The notes under the pieces: generated by a model | Database searches by the model: none | Seen by the model: the letters and a program-made list of their open reading frames with translations, nothing else | What the model was told of the DNA's origin: nothing | In this document: one piece after another, positions 43,012 to 51,481 of the stretch | Layout of the letters: every line of letters starts with the position of its first letter | How positions within the stretch are numbered: position 1 is the first letter of the stretch | Translations under genes and position numbers: made by a program | Source: Paracoccus albus | GTDB taxonomy: Bacteria > Pseudomonadota > Alphaproteobacteria > Rhodobacterales > Rhodobacteraceae | Assembly: GCF_027913035.1 (NCBI RefSeq) | Contig: NZ_CP115775.1 | Span: 1,426,001 to 1,490,000, forward strand | Reading direction: 5' to 3' | DNA length: 64,000 bases

Positions 43012-43620
43012 TCAGCGGTTGCTGAGGATCACATCGGCTGGCAGGCTGTTTTGAATGACAAGCCGCGCATTGGGTAGATCGTTCAGCCGGACCTTCTCTG
43101 GCCCATCCGGCTGTCCGAGCCAGCGTTGCTGCAGACGGGCCTCGATCTCGGCCAGATCACCTTCGACCATGACGGTCAGGTCGAAATGCTGCGACAGCGG
43201 CCGCCATGCCGGATCATCCAGCAACAGATAGTTTCCCTCACACAGGATCAGCCGGACGTCAGGCCCGATGATGCGTGCACCGGCACGGGAAATCTCCAGC
43301 TTGCGGTCGAACACGGGAACGGCAACGTCGCGCCCGTCATTCGCGACCAGCCGGGACAGCATATGTCCCAGCCCATCCACGTCGAATGTCGGGGGCGCGC
43401 CTTTGCGTTGCCGCAAGCCCCACGCATCTAGTACGGCATCGTCATAGTGGAAGCCATCCATCGGCAAGATTGCCGATGCGGACAGGTTTTGGTTTAGCCA
43501 TTCTGCCAAGGTGCTCTTGCCCGATGCAGGCGCACCGGCAATCGCCACGATCCGGCGTTTTTCTGATGGCAACGCGCCGAGCCACGACAGCAGCCCGGCG
43601 CGATCAGTGCGTTCGCTCAT
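43012..43620 (-). CDS. frcK: FrcK-like P-loop sugar kinase
   Basis: A 202-residue kinase of the uridine-kinase/phosphoribulokinase-like fold. Walker A is GAPASGKST (about 29-37), with PMDGFHYDD and LILCEGNYLLLDDPAW. It matches the kinase encoded with the Sinorhizobium frcBCAK fructose system. It overlaps the frcA gene by four bases. It probably phosphorylates the imported sugar, although the exact product is unproved. Confidence 0.82.
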   Translation of the reverse strand: MSERTDRAGLLSWLGALPSEKRRIVAIAGAPASGKSTLAEWLNQNLSASAILPMDGFHYDDAVLDAWGLRQRKGAPPTFDVDGLGHMLSRLVANDGRDVAVPVFDRKLEISRAGARIIGPDVRLILCEGNYLLLDDPAWRPLSQHFDLTVMVEGDLAEIEARLQQRWLGQPDGPEKVRLNDLPNARLVIQNSLPADVILSNR

Positions 43621-44390
43621 GCAGCCTCTGGCGGCGGTTCCTTGGCGCCGGTCATGAAGGCAACCGCGTCGGACATGGTGTAGTCGTCAGGCCGGATCAC
43701 CGCATGACGCCGGCCCAGCCGGTGCACATGGATGCGATCCGCAACCTCGAACACGTGCGGCATGTTATGGGAAATCAGCACGATGGGAAGGCCGCGCGAT
43801 TTCACGTCAAGGATCAGTTCCAGCACCTTGCGGCTTTCCTTGACACCAAGCGCCGCTGTCGGCTCATCCAGCACGACAACCTTGGAACCGAAGGCCGCAG
43901 CGCGGGCAACTGCCACGCCCTGCCGCTGACCGCCTGACAGAGTTTCAACCGGCTGGTCGATATTCTGGATGGTCATCAGCCCCAGTTCGGACAGCTTGTC
44001 CCGCGCGATCTTGCGCATCTGCGCCTGATCCAGCTGACGCAGCCATTTACCGGCGAAGCCGTCCTTCCGTATTTCACGCCCCATGAACATATTGTCCGCG
44101 ATGGACAAGGCAGGCGACAAGGCAAGGTTCTGGTAAACCGTTTCGATCCCGGCCTTGCGTCCATCCATCGGAGAGTTGAAATGAACGGGCTTTCCGTCCA
44201 GCTCGATCACGCCCTCATCGGGCTGAACCGCGCCGGAAATCGCTTTGATTAAGCTGGACTTGCCCGCGCCATTGTCGCCGATCACCGCCAGAATTTCGCC
44301 CGGATACAAATCGAAATCCGCGTGATCCAGTGCCGTGACACGGCCATAGCGTTTGACCAGCCCGCGTGCCTTCAGAACAGGGGAGCTCAT
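43617..44390 (-). CDS. frcA: Fructose-type ABC transporter ATP-binding protein FrcA
   Basis: A 257-residue single-domain ATPase (unlike the two-domain RbsA) with Walker A GDNGAGKSS (38-46), signature LSGGQRQGVAVARA and Walker B VVVLDEPTAALGVKES, as in FrcA. The ATG at 44390 overlaps the frcC stop as ATGA and has AAAGG upstream; an ATG 21 bases earlier is less likely. Confidence 0.9.
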   Translation of the reverse strand: MSSPVLKARGLVKRYGRVTALDHADFDLYPGEILAVIGDNGAGKSSLIKAISGAVQPDEGVIELDGKPVHFNSPMDGRKAGIETVYQNLALSPALSIADNMFMGREIRKDGFAGKWLRQLDQAQMRKIARDKLSELGLMTIQNIDQPVETLSGGQRQGVAVARAAAFGSKVVVLDEPTAALGVKESRKVLELILDVKSRGLPIVLISHNMPHVFEVADRIHVHRLGRRHAVIRPDDYTMSDAVAFMTGAKEPPPEAA

Positions 44391-45466
44391 GCCGAAACCT
44401 TTCTGATCCATTGGTCAATCGCGACCGCGAGAATGATAAGCCAGCCGGTCGCAAAGACCTGCCACAGCACGTCGACACCCGCCAGACGCAGGCCCGACTG
44501 GAAAACGCCGACAATCAGCGCCCCGAACAGCGCCCCCATGATCGAGCCGCGCCCACCGAACAAAGAGATCCCACCGATCACGACAGCGGTAATGGATTGC
44601 AGGTTGCCCTCATAAAAACTCTGCGGAGAGATAGAGCCGACACGCCCGATGGATGCCCAACCGGCGATGGCGCAGATCAGGCCTGCCGTAAGATAGACCG
44701 AACGCAGAACCTTGTCGGTCTGGATACCCGCCAGTTCCGCCGCCTCTTTATCGTCGCCCACGGCATAGACATGGCGACCCCATGCCGTCTTGTTCAGCAT
44801 GAACCACAGCACGATGAAGATAATGATCATCAGGATCGAGCCATAGGTGATCTGCGCCCCGCCGATCGGGATGGAGTTGCCGAAGAATTTCAGGAAAGAT
44901 GCATTGGCGTCGATATCCGCACCCCGAATGGATTGCGCGCCAGAGAAATACAGGATCAGCGCGTAGAACACGTTCCAGGTGCCAAGCGTCGTGATAAAAG
45001 GCGGCAGCTTGACCCGCGTAACCAGAAGGCCGTTCAGCCAGCCGCAGGCCGCGCCCAGAACGAAGGACATGGGCAGCGCGATCACCGACGGCACCCCCAT
45101 CTCAACCGCCAGCTTGCCCGCAATCACCGAACACAGCACCATGATGGCAGCCACTGACAGGTCAATCCCCGCGGTGATGATGACCAGCGACTGCGCCGCC
45201 GCCAGCATCCCGATGATAGAGACCTGCTGCATGATAAGCGACAGATTAAATGCAGAGAAGAAGTTATTGGCGATAAGTCCGAAAATCACCAGCGACAGCA
45301 TCAGCACGATGACCGGCACCATGGTTGGGTTGCCATGCAGGAAATGCTGCGCCCGGTCCACGAAGCCGGTATGGCGGCCCTCGAAACTGGCGACACGCGT
45401 ATCGCTCTGCTCCAGCGTGTTTTCATAGTCCTGACGCTTTCGGGGCGTCTGTTCTGTATCCGTCAC
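44387..45466 (-). CDS. frcC: Fructose-type ABC transporter permease FrcC
   Basis: A 359-residue CUT2 permease with a long polar N-terminus (TDTEQTPRKRQDYENTLEQS) and about ten helices. ITAGIDLSVAAIMVLCSVIAG and VVIGGISLFGGRGSIMGALFGALIVG are signature blocks of RbsC/FrcC. A GTG at 45466 with GGGGGGAGA upstream is the preferred start; a TTG 18 bases earlier is in frame. Confidence 0.9.
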   Translation of the reverse strand: MTDTEQTPRKRQDYENTLEQSDTRVASFEGRHTGFVDRAQHFLHGNPTMVPVIVLMLSLVIFGLIANNFFSAFNLSLIMQQVSIIGMLAAAQSLVIITAGIDLSVAAIMVLCSVIAGKLAVEMGVPSVIALPMSFVLGAACGWLNGLLVTRVKLPPFITTLGTWNVFYALILYFSGAQSIRGADIDANASFLKFFGNSIPIGGAQITYGSILMIIIFIVLWFMLNKTAWGRHVYAVGDDKEAAELAGIQTDKVLRSVYLTAGLICAIAGWASIGRVGSISPQSFYEGNLQSITAVVIGGISLFGGRGSIMGALFGALIVGVFQSGLRLAGVDVLWQVFATGWLIILAVAIDQWIRKVSA

Positions 45467-45498
45467 CGCGGTATCTCCCCCCAAGGCCGGTGTGATGA

Positions 45499-45523
45499 GG
45501 CCGGCGACACGATGCCGCCGGCC
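45499..45523 (-). terminator. Intercistronic hairpin between frcB and frcC
   Basis: GGCCGGCG / CGCCGGCC form a perfect 8-bp stem with a nine-base loop in the gap after the frcB stop. No T-tract follows, so it is probably an mRNA stabiliser or partial terminator favouring binding-protein production. Confidence 0.6.
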
Positions 45524-45543
45524 GGTCCTTCAGGCGAAGCTGG

Positions 45544-46569
45544 TCAGCCCCAGCACTGCTCCAATGCTTCGTCAGAGGTGATCGACTCGATCCCGTCGAC
45601 CGGGTTGTCAGTCACCAGCGTGACGCCGGTGTTGAAGAAATCAAGCCCTTCCGAATTTTCCGGCTTTTCTCCGCTGTCGGCGAAGGCTTTGATCGCGCCG
45701 ATACCCTCTGACGCCATCAGCAGCGGGAACTGCATCGAGGTCGCGCCGATAATACCATCCTTGACGTTCTGAACGCCGGGACAGCCGCCGTCGATCGACA
45801 CGATTGTCGCCTGTTCGCTGACGCCCATCGCGTTCAACGCCTCATAGGCACCGGCAGCGGCGGGTTCGTTGATGGTATAGACGACGTTGATCTCGGGGTC
45901 CTGCTGCAACAGGTTTTCCATCGCGGTGCGACCGCCATCTTCGTTACCGTCGGTCACATCATGGCCAACGATGCGCGGATCGTCTTCGTCACCTATACGG
46001 GTCGGTTCCTTGATGTCGATGCCGAAGCCCTGCATGAAACCCTGGTTGCGCAGATAGTCGACAGAGACTTGCGACGGGTTCAGGTCAAGGAACGCGATTT
46101 TGGCATTTTCGGCCTCGTCACCCAGCGTCGCGGCAGCCCACTGACCGATCAACTCACCCGCCTTGAAGTTATCGGTGGCGAAGGTCGCATCGGCGGTTTC
46201 CGCCGGCTCGAACGGGGTATCAAGCGCGATGACAAGGGCACCGGCATCCCGGGCCTGCTCGATGGCCGGGGCCAGTGCACGACTGTCGGATGGCGTAATC
46301 AGGATGCCCTTCGCGCCAGAGGCCATGCAGGTCTCGATCGCGGCAACCTGCGTCTCCACATCGCCGTCGATCTTGCCGGCATAGGTCGACAATTCGATCC
46401 CGTTTTCCTCGGCAGCGGCAATGGCGCCTTCCTTCATCTTGGCGAAGAACGGGTTGGTATCTGTTTTCGTAATCAGGCAAGCGCCGACGGTGTCCTGCGC
46501 AGAGGCCGCGCCACCGAAGGACAGGGCAGCCGCACCGGCGAGCAAAGCGAGTTTGGTGTTAAAGCGCAT
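45544..46569 (-). CDS. frcB: Fructose-type ABC transporter substrate-binding protein FrcB
   Basis: A 341-residue periplasmic receptor of the ribose/galactose-binding fold. A signal peptide ([20 protein letters not shown], cleavage near ASAQD) is followed by [23 protein letters not shown], which is close to Frc[20 protein letters not shown] and [14 protein letters not shown] form the sugar pocket. GGGAGGATCAC precedes the ATG at 46569. It is the first gene of frcBCAK and is divergent from the ROK regulator. Confidence 0.92.
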   Translation of the reverse strand: MRFNTKLALLAGAAALSFGGAASAQDTVGACLITKTDTNPFFAKMKEGAIAAAEENGIELSTYAGKIDGDVETQVAAIETCMASGAKGILITPSDSRALAPAIEQARDAGALVIALDTPFEPAETADATFATDNFKAGELIGQWAAATLGDEAENAKIAFLDLNPSQVSVDYLRNQGFMQGFGIDIKEPTRIGDEDDPRIVGHDVTDGNEDGGRTAMENLLQQDPEINVVYTINEPAAAGAYEALNAMGVSEQATIVSIDGGCPGVQNVKDGIIGATSMQFPLLMASEGIGAIKAFADSGEKPENSEGLDFFNTGVTLVTDNPVDGIESITSDEALEQCWG

Positions 46570-46624
46570 GTGATCCTCCCATGGATATGCGGCCTTCACG
46601 ATGAAGCCAGATTGATCCACTGTC

Positions 46625-46649
46625 AATAAATCATTTCAGTTGATTTATT
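46625..46649. promoter_or_regulatory. ROK-type operator between frcB and its regulator
   Basis: Perfect 9-base arms AATAAATCA and TGATTTATT flank a seven-base spacer. The AT-rich arms about one helical turn apart match operators of NagC/Mlc/XylR-type ROK repressors. A TTGACA on the minus strand (46626-46621) overlaps one edge, so binding would block the frcB promoter. Confidence 0.75.
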
Positions 46650-46699
46650 CGGAACTTGGCTTAACTACGAAGACAGGGAGACGGGATGGAGGGGTCACA

Positions 46700-47881
46700 T
46701 TGCCCGATTCGGCAACGCCACTGTTCAAGGGCAACAACAAGACCAGTATGCGGGCCGGAAACGAGCGGCTGGTGATCACGCTGCTGCATCGCTTCGGTGT
46801 GATGTCGCGCGCGGAAATCGCGGCGCAAACGGGGCTGTCGCCGCAAGGCGTATCCGTCATCATCCGCAAGCTGGAGGCTGAGGGGCTGATTATCGGTGGT
46901 GATCCGATACGCGGTCGCGTCGGCCAACCCTCGATCCCGTTCGAGTTGAACCCCGACGGCGCTTTCTTCATAGGCGTCAAGGTGGGCCGCCGCAGCACAG
47001 AGGTCGTCCTGGGCGACATGAAGGGCAATGTCCGCGAGGCTTTTCCGCAGACCTATGCCCAACCCGAACCCGAACCAGTCGCGGATTTCGTGCTGCAGTC
47101 CGTGGCCCAGATCATGGACACGCCGAATGGCCGCCGCGCAAGCGGCATCGGCATCGCCATCCCGTCTGAGATGTGGAACTGGGGTTCGCTGATCGGCATG
47201 TCAGACGCGCATATGGAGGGGTGGCGCGACCTGCAATTGGCCGAACGTATCGCAGCCCGATCCGGCCTGCCGGTTTATACCCGAAACGACGCAACTGCCG
47301 CCTGCGGGGCAGAGCTTATGTTCGGTAAAGGCGAACTTCCTTCAGACTTCCTGCACCTCTATTTCGGTTATTTCATCGGCGGCGGGTTGGTGCTTGATAA
47401 CAGGCTGTATGACGGGCCGACCGGCAATGCGGGCGCCATCGGCTCCATGCCCATCGGGTGGGAGGGCCGGCCGAGGCAGCTGATCGAACTGGCCTCGATC
47501 AGCGTGATGGAGCATTGGCTGAAGGATGGCCGGATCATCACCGAGGAAAGCTTTGACGACATCCCTGCCCCTCTGCTGGATCGCTGGCTTGATCAGGCAT
47601 CGGCAAGTGCGGCCCATGCGGTGGCTGCAAGCTGCGCCTTGCTGGATCTGGACGCCGTGGTGATCGACGGCTGGATGCCATCGCATATCCGCGCCGATCT
47701 GGCCCAACGGATCGAAGCCGCTTTGCCCGGTTTCGATTTCTCCGGGATGAGCCAGCCGCGCATCATGGAAGGCACGCTTGGCCGCGCCGCCCGCACCATC
47801 GGTGCCATCGCGGTCCCGTTCGGGGCACATTTCCTTGTGGATCAGACCGGCCCCGCCGCGACCGGTGGAAACGACGCCTAG
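46700..47881 (+). CDS. frcR: ROK-family transcriptional regulator (FrcR-like)
   Basis: A repressor of about 393 residues. The N-terminal HTH is LLHRFGVMSRAEIAAQTGLSPQGVSVIIRKLEAEG, followed by a ROK sugar-kinase-like domain. The usual ROK zinc motif (CxCGxxGCxE) is absent: the stretch after GNAGAIGSMPIG reads WEGRPRQLIE, so zinc binding and kinase activity are unlikely. A TTG at 46700 is preferred because GGAGGGG lies just upstream; a TTG at 46640 would overlap the operator. It is divergent from frcB, as in Sinorhizobium frc loci. Its stop overlaps the next permease stop in CTAG. Confidence 0.85.
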   Translation: MPDSATPLFKGNNKTSMRAGNERLVITLLHRFGVMSRAEIAAQTGLSPQGVSVIIRKLEAEGLIIGGDPIRGRVGQPSIPFELNPDGAFFIGVKVGRRSTEVVLGDMKGNVREAFPQTYAQPEPEPVADFVLQSVAQIMDTPNGRRASGIGIAIPSEMWNWGSLIGMSDAHMEGWRDLQLAERIAARSGLPVYTRNDATAACGAELMFGKGELPSDFLHLYFGYFIGGGLVLDNRLYDGPTGNAGAIGSMPIGWEGRPRQLIELASISVMEHWLKDGRIITEESFDDIPAPLLDRWLDQASASAAHAVAASCALLDLDAVVIDGWMPSHIRADLAQRIEAALPGFDFSGMSQPRIMEGTLGRAARTIGAIAVPFGAHFLVDQTGPAATGGNDA

Positions 47882-48825
47882 CTGCGCCGGCGCGACAGGG
47901 TCGCCACAGATACCGCCGCGATTACAATCACACCGACAAGGATTTCCCGCACATAGCTGTCCACCTTTAACTGCGTCAGCCCGTTGTCGAGGATGCCCAG
48001 CATCAGCACACCCAAGAGTGTATAAAACACGCGCGGCTCGCTCTGCCGGCTCATGGTCATACCAAGGAAAACGGCAGCGATGGCATCCAGCATCAGCCCC
48101 GACCCCTGCGTCGGATTGGCAGAGGCAACGCGTGAGGCATACATCAGCCCCGCGCCCGCCGCGCCCAGACCGGTCAGCGCGAACGCCAGAAGACGCAGGC
48201 GCACGACACGGACACCGGCCAGATGCGCCGCCTCTCGATTGCCGCCGATGGCGTAAAGGCGGCGACCGAAGCTGGTATGTTCAAGCAGGAACCAGCTAGC
48301 GAGTATCACCGCCGCAGCCGTCAGCGACAGGAAGGGAACTTTCAGATCACCCATCTGCAAGCCGCCACGGGCAAACCCGGAAAAACCGGCGGGAATGTCG
48401 CGGCCAAAGATCGTCTTGCCGTCCGACAACCGAAAGGCGAGCCCCGAAAAGACAGTCAGCGTCCCAAGCGTCGCCACGAAGGGCAGGATGCCGATCACCG
48501 ATACCAGCACGCCGTTGACCAGTCCGCCCAGCAAACCCACCAGAAGCGCGGCGCCAATCCCGGCCCAGACCGGATAACCCAGGGTAAACAGCACCGCCGC
48601 CACGATTCCGGCAAGACTGGCCATCGAGCCGACCGACAAGTCGAAATCGTTCATAACCATGACGATGGTCATCGTCGCCGCCACCACCGCCAGCATCGAG
48701 ACCTGCTGGCCGATATTCATCAGGTTTCGCGCCGTCAGAAACGTGTCCGGCAGTTGCCATGCGAAGAACAGGATGATCAGCGCAAAACCGATCAGCGTGC
48801 CGGACTGGCGCAGGGTCTTGGTCAT
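47878..48825 (-). CDS. Sugar ABC transporter permease, RbsC type (second CUT2 system)
   Basis: A 315-residue permease with about ten helices: MVMNDFDLSVGSMASLAGIVAAVLF, MLDAIAAVFLGMTMSR and VLMLGILDNGLTQLKVDSYVREILVG are CUT2 blocks. It is the last gene of the binding protein, ATPase, permease operon and overlaps the ATPase stop as ATGA. Its own stop is interlocked with the frcR stop on the other strand. The substrate is unknown. Confidence 0.9.
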   Translation of the reverse strand: MTKTLRQSGTLIGFALIILFFAWQLPDTFLTARNLMNIGQQVSMLAVVAATMTIVMVMNDFDLSVGSMASLAGIVAAVLFTLGYPVWAGIGAALLVGLLGGLVNGVLVSVIGILPFVATLGTLTVFSGLAFRLSDGKTIFGRDIPAGFSGFARGGLQMGDLKVPFLSLTAAAVILASWFLLEHTSFGRRLYAIGGNREAAHLAGVRVVRLRLLAFALTGLGAAGAGLMYASRVASANPTQGSGLMLDAIAAVFLGMTMSRQSEPRVFYTLLGVLMLGILDNGLTQLKVDSYVREILVGVIVIAAVSVATLSRRRS

Positions 48826-50330
48826 GTCGCGGCCCTCTGGTCCGTTGTGTCATAGAAATGCGCAAGAAGTGTCGCAGGCGTCAGCGCGTCGCCATCCAGC
48901 AGATGTGTTTGCCGGCCATCTTGCAGAACAAGAATGCGGTCGCACATGCCGATCACCTCTTGCAGGTCGGTCGAGGTCAGCATGACGGCGCAGCCCGTTG
49001 CCGCGAGTTCGCGGACCAGTTCATAGATCTCATGTTTGGCACCCACATCCACGCCGCGCGTCGGATCGTCCAGCAGCAGCAGGCGGGGATCGCCCATCAG
49101 AGCACGGGCAAAAACCACTTTTTGCTGATTGCCGCCCGACAACTGCCCGACGGGCTGTTCGGTGCCGCTGTATTTCAGGCGCACATCCTGCGCCAGCCTT
49201 TGCGTTTCACGCCGTTCGCCCCCCTTACGGGCGACCGGGCCGAACCTGGAAAGATAGGGCAGAACCACATTCGACCGGATCGGCATATTCAGCATCAGCG
49301 CTTCGGATCGTCTTTCGCGTGGGATATAGGCGACGCCGCGTTTCCATGCGGCGAAGGGGGATCGCGGAAGTGGCATGCCATCGAAACTCGCCTGTCCGGC
49401 CGTGATGCTGCTTTTGCCGAGGAGCAGTTGCAAAAGCCTGCCCTGCCCCGCCTCGGCTAACCCGGTGACACCCAAAACCTCACCGGGATGCAGGTCAACC
49501 GTAATGCCTGTCAACTCTTCCGCGGCAACATCGCGAAGTTGCAGCAAAGGGGTCTCGCCGATCTTCCCACGACGCGCGGGATACACATCTGATACCTCGC
49601 GCCCGGTCATCTCTTCGATGATGCGGCCCTTGGAGGTATCGCCGACCGGACGCGTCGAAACATGCCGTCCATTGCGCAGAACAGTCACCTCATCGGCAAT
49701 CCGCATCACCTCATCCAAACGGTGAGAGACATACAGCACCGCCGCACCTTCCGCCTTCAGCCGTCCGATCACATCGAACAGCATTTCGGATTCCGTTCCA
49801 GTCAGCGCCGCGGTCGGCTCATCCAGAACGTAAAGGACCGGGGCCGGGCCATCTGCAACAAGAGCCGCCGCGATCTTCATCAGCATCCGGTCACCAACCG
49901 GAAGATCACCCGCATAGGCACTTACGTCGATGTGATCCGCGCCCAGCCGGAGCAGAGCCGCCCTTGCCCGCTTGCGCAACGTCGGCCAATCGACCGCGAC
50001 GCCGAAGCGGCGTGGATAGCTGTGATTCAGCATGATGTTTTCCGCCACTGATAGCTGCGGAATGATGTTCAGCTCCTGATGGATGATGCGGAAACCTGCG
50101 GCATGGGCCTCTGCGGCATCGCGCAATGATACCGCGCGGCCATCCATCACAACGCTCATGCTGTCGGCGGAAATGACCCCGGCAATCAGCTTGATCAGGG
50201 TCGATTTCCCCGCCCCGTTCTCGCCCATCAGGGCATGAACGCGCCCCGCCCGCAAAGGCAAGGTCACATCTGAAAGGGCCGGAACCCCTCCATAGGATTT
50301 CGACATATTGGCAAAGACCAAATCCTGCAT
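48822..50330 (-). CDS. Sugar ABC transporter ATP-binding protein, RbsA type
   Basis: A 502-residue ATPase with two ABC domains. The first has GENGAGKST Walker A (about 36-44) and VLDEPTAALTGTES Walker B. The second has a degenerate Walker A (GLAEAGQGRLLQLL) but an intact LSGGNQQKVVFARAL signature and LLLLDDPTRGVDVGAKHEIY, the normal asymmetry of RbsA/MglA proteins. It energises the RbsC-type permease downstream. Confidence 0.92.
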   Translation of the reverse strand: MQDLVFANMSKSYGGVPALSDVTLPLRAGRVHALMGENGAGKSTLIKLIAGVISADSMSVVMDGRAVSLRDAAEAHAAGFRIIHQELNIIPQLSVAENIMLNHSYPRRFGVAVDWPTLRKRARAALLRLGADHIDVSAYAGDLPVGDRMLMKIAAALVADGPAPVLYVLDEPTAALTGTESEMLFDVIGRLKAEGAAVLYVSHRLDEVMRIADEVTVLRNGRHVSTRPVGDTSKGRIIEEMTGREVSDVYPARRGKIGETPLLQLRDVAAEELTGITVDLHPGEVLGVTGLAEAGQGRLLQLLLGKSSITAGQASFDGMPLPRSPFAAWKRGVAYIPRERRSEALMLNMPIRSNVVLPYLSRFGPVARKGGERRETQRLAQDVRLKYSGTEQPVGQLSGGNQQKVVFARALMGDPRLLLLDDPTRGVDVGAKHEIYELVRELAATGCAVMLTSTDLQEVIGMCDRILVLQDGRQTHLLDGDALTPATLLAHFYDTTDQRAAT

Positions 50331-50353
50331 GAGCGCGCGCGCCGCTAAGCCGT

Positions 50354-51265
50354 TTATTCTGCCGCGTTTTCCTTGGTTATCAATGTGGTCGGCACATAAA
50401 CCACGCTGGTTAGTTGCTCCTCTCCGGCAATCGCGCGGGCAACGACTTCTGCGGCCTCGGCACCCATTGACGCGAAATCCTGCGCGACAGAGGCCTCGAA
50501 ACTGCCGCCCTGCGCGATGGCATCGCGGGCTTGCGGATTGGCGTCGATACCAGTGATCACGATGCCTTCGTCGCCACGACCCGCATCCTCAATGGCCTGC
50601 AAAGCGCCAAGGGCGGGCTGGTCCCATGCCGCCCAGACGGCCTTTATGCTGCCGGGTTCAGGGTTCGCGGCCAAAATAGCTTCCATCTGGGCGCGACTGT
50701 CAGCGATGCCACCGTCCTGAACATCGGGGGTCACACGATCCAGCACCTCGATATCGGGAAAATTGCCAAAGACCGCATCGGCGATGACACCCCTGATCTG
50801 CACCGGCGGGAAGGCGTCAAAGACGAACATGACAACGTTGCCCTCTCCGCCGATCCGGTTGGCCGCGTAGACGGCGGTTTCGGCAGCCATCGCATAGCCG
50901 TTCGACGTGACATTGGCGACCAGCAGCGGGTCGTTCCCCGCATCCAGGCCGACAACCGGTATTCCCGCGTCCGATGCGGCCAATAGCCCCGCATTCACCT
51001 GCGCCGGATCGACCGCGATTACGATGGCATCGGCATTCTGTGTCACGGCATCCTCGATCCGGCTGATCACGGCGGCAACATCACCTGCGGTATCGACGAC
51101 ATTGACCTCCCATCCCTTTTCGGCCGCGGATGCCTCAAAACCCTCAATCGCGGCCTGAGTGCCGGGCTGGGCCAGATAGGGCGTGACCACGGCAACCGAT
51201 TGCGCAAGTGCGGCGGTTGTGCAAAGTCCAAGAACGGCGGCGGTCAGGGCGAATTTCTGGATCAT
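50354..51265 (-). CDS. Sugar ABC transporter substrate-binding protein, RbsB type
   Basis: A 303-residue periplasmic receptor with a signal peptide (MIQKFALTAAVLGLCTTAALAQS) followed by VAVVTPYLAQPGTQAAIEGFEASA, a periplasmic-binding type I fold. ADAIVIAVDPAQVNAGLLAASDAGIPVVGLDAG is the hinge and pocket region. GACAGGAGGACTC precedes the ATG. It is preceded by an FGGY kinase gene in the same direction, so the imported sugar or polyol is probably phosphorylated by it. Confidence 0.92.
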   Translation of the reverse strand: MIQKFALTAAVLGLCTTAALAQSVAVVTPYLAQPGTQAAIEGFEASAAEKGWEVNVVDTAGDVAAVISRIEDAVTQNADAIVIAVDPAQVNAGLLAASDAGIPVVGLDAGNDPLLVANVTSNGYAMAAETAVYAANRIGGEGNVVMFVFDAFPPVQIRGVIADAVFGNFPDIEVLDRVTPDVQDGGIADSRAQMEAILAANPEPGSIKAVWAAWDQPALGALQAIEDAGRGDEGIVITGIDANPQARDAIAQGGSFEASVAQDFASMGAEAAEVVARAIAGEEQLTSVVYVPTTLITKENAAE

Positions 51266-51347
51266 GAGTCCTCCTGTCGGTCAGCAGAGTGGATCGTTTG
51301 TCGGATCATGTATCAGTCAAATCGCAGCAAATTGCTACACCATCCTG

Positions 51348-51481
51348 TCAGCCCCTTTGTGCAGCAAGCTGTGACAGATGCTTGCCCAATCCGCCGGCGA
51401 TGGTCAGCGCTGCTTTATAAATGCCGAACAGTTCGTCATAGAATGGCTGCTGTCGGGGATCGGGCAGATATTCCCCCCCCC
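51348..51481 (-). other. Nine-G tract (51473-51481) and displaced C-terminus of the FGGY kinase
   Basis: The run of nine C on the plus strand at 51473-51481 is the longest homopolymer I noticed. Downstream of it the frame reading EYLPDPRQQPFYDELFGIY...LGKHLSQLAAQRG, with the aromatic FYxxLFxIY motif near the end of FGGY kinases, is in the frame that would be reached with eight G. Confidence 0.8.
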
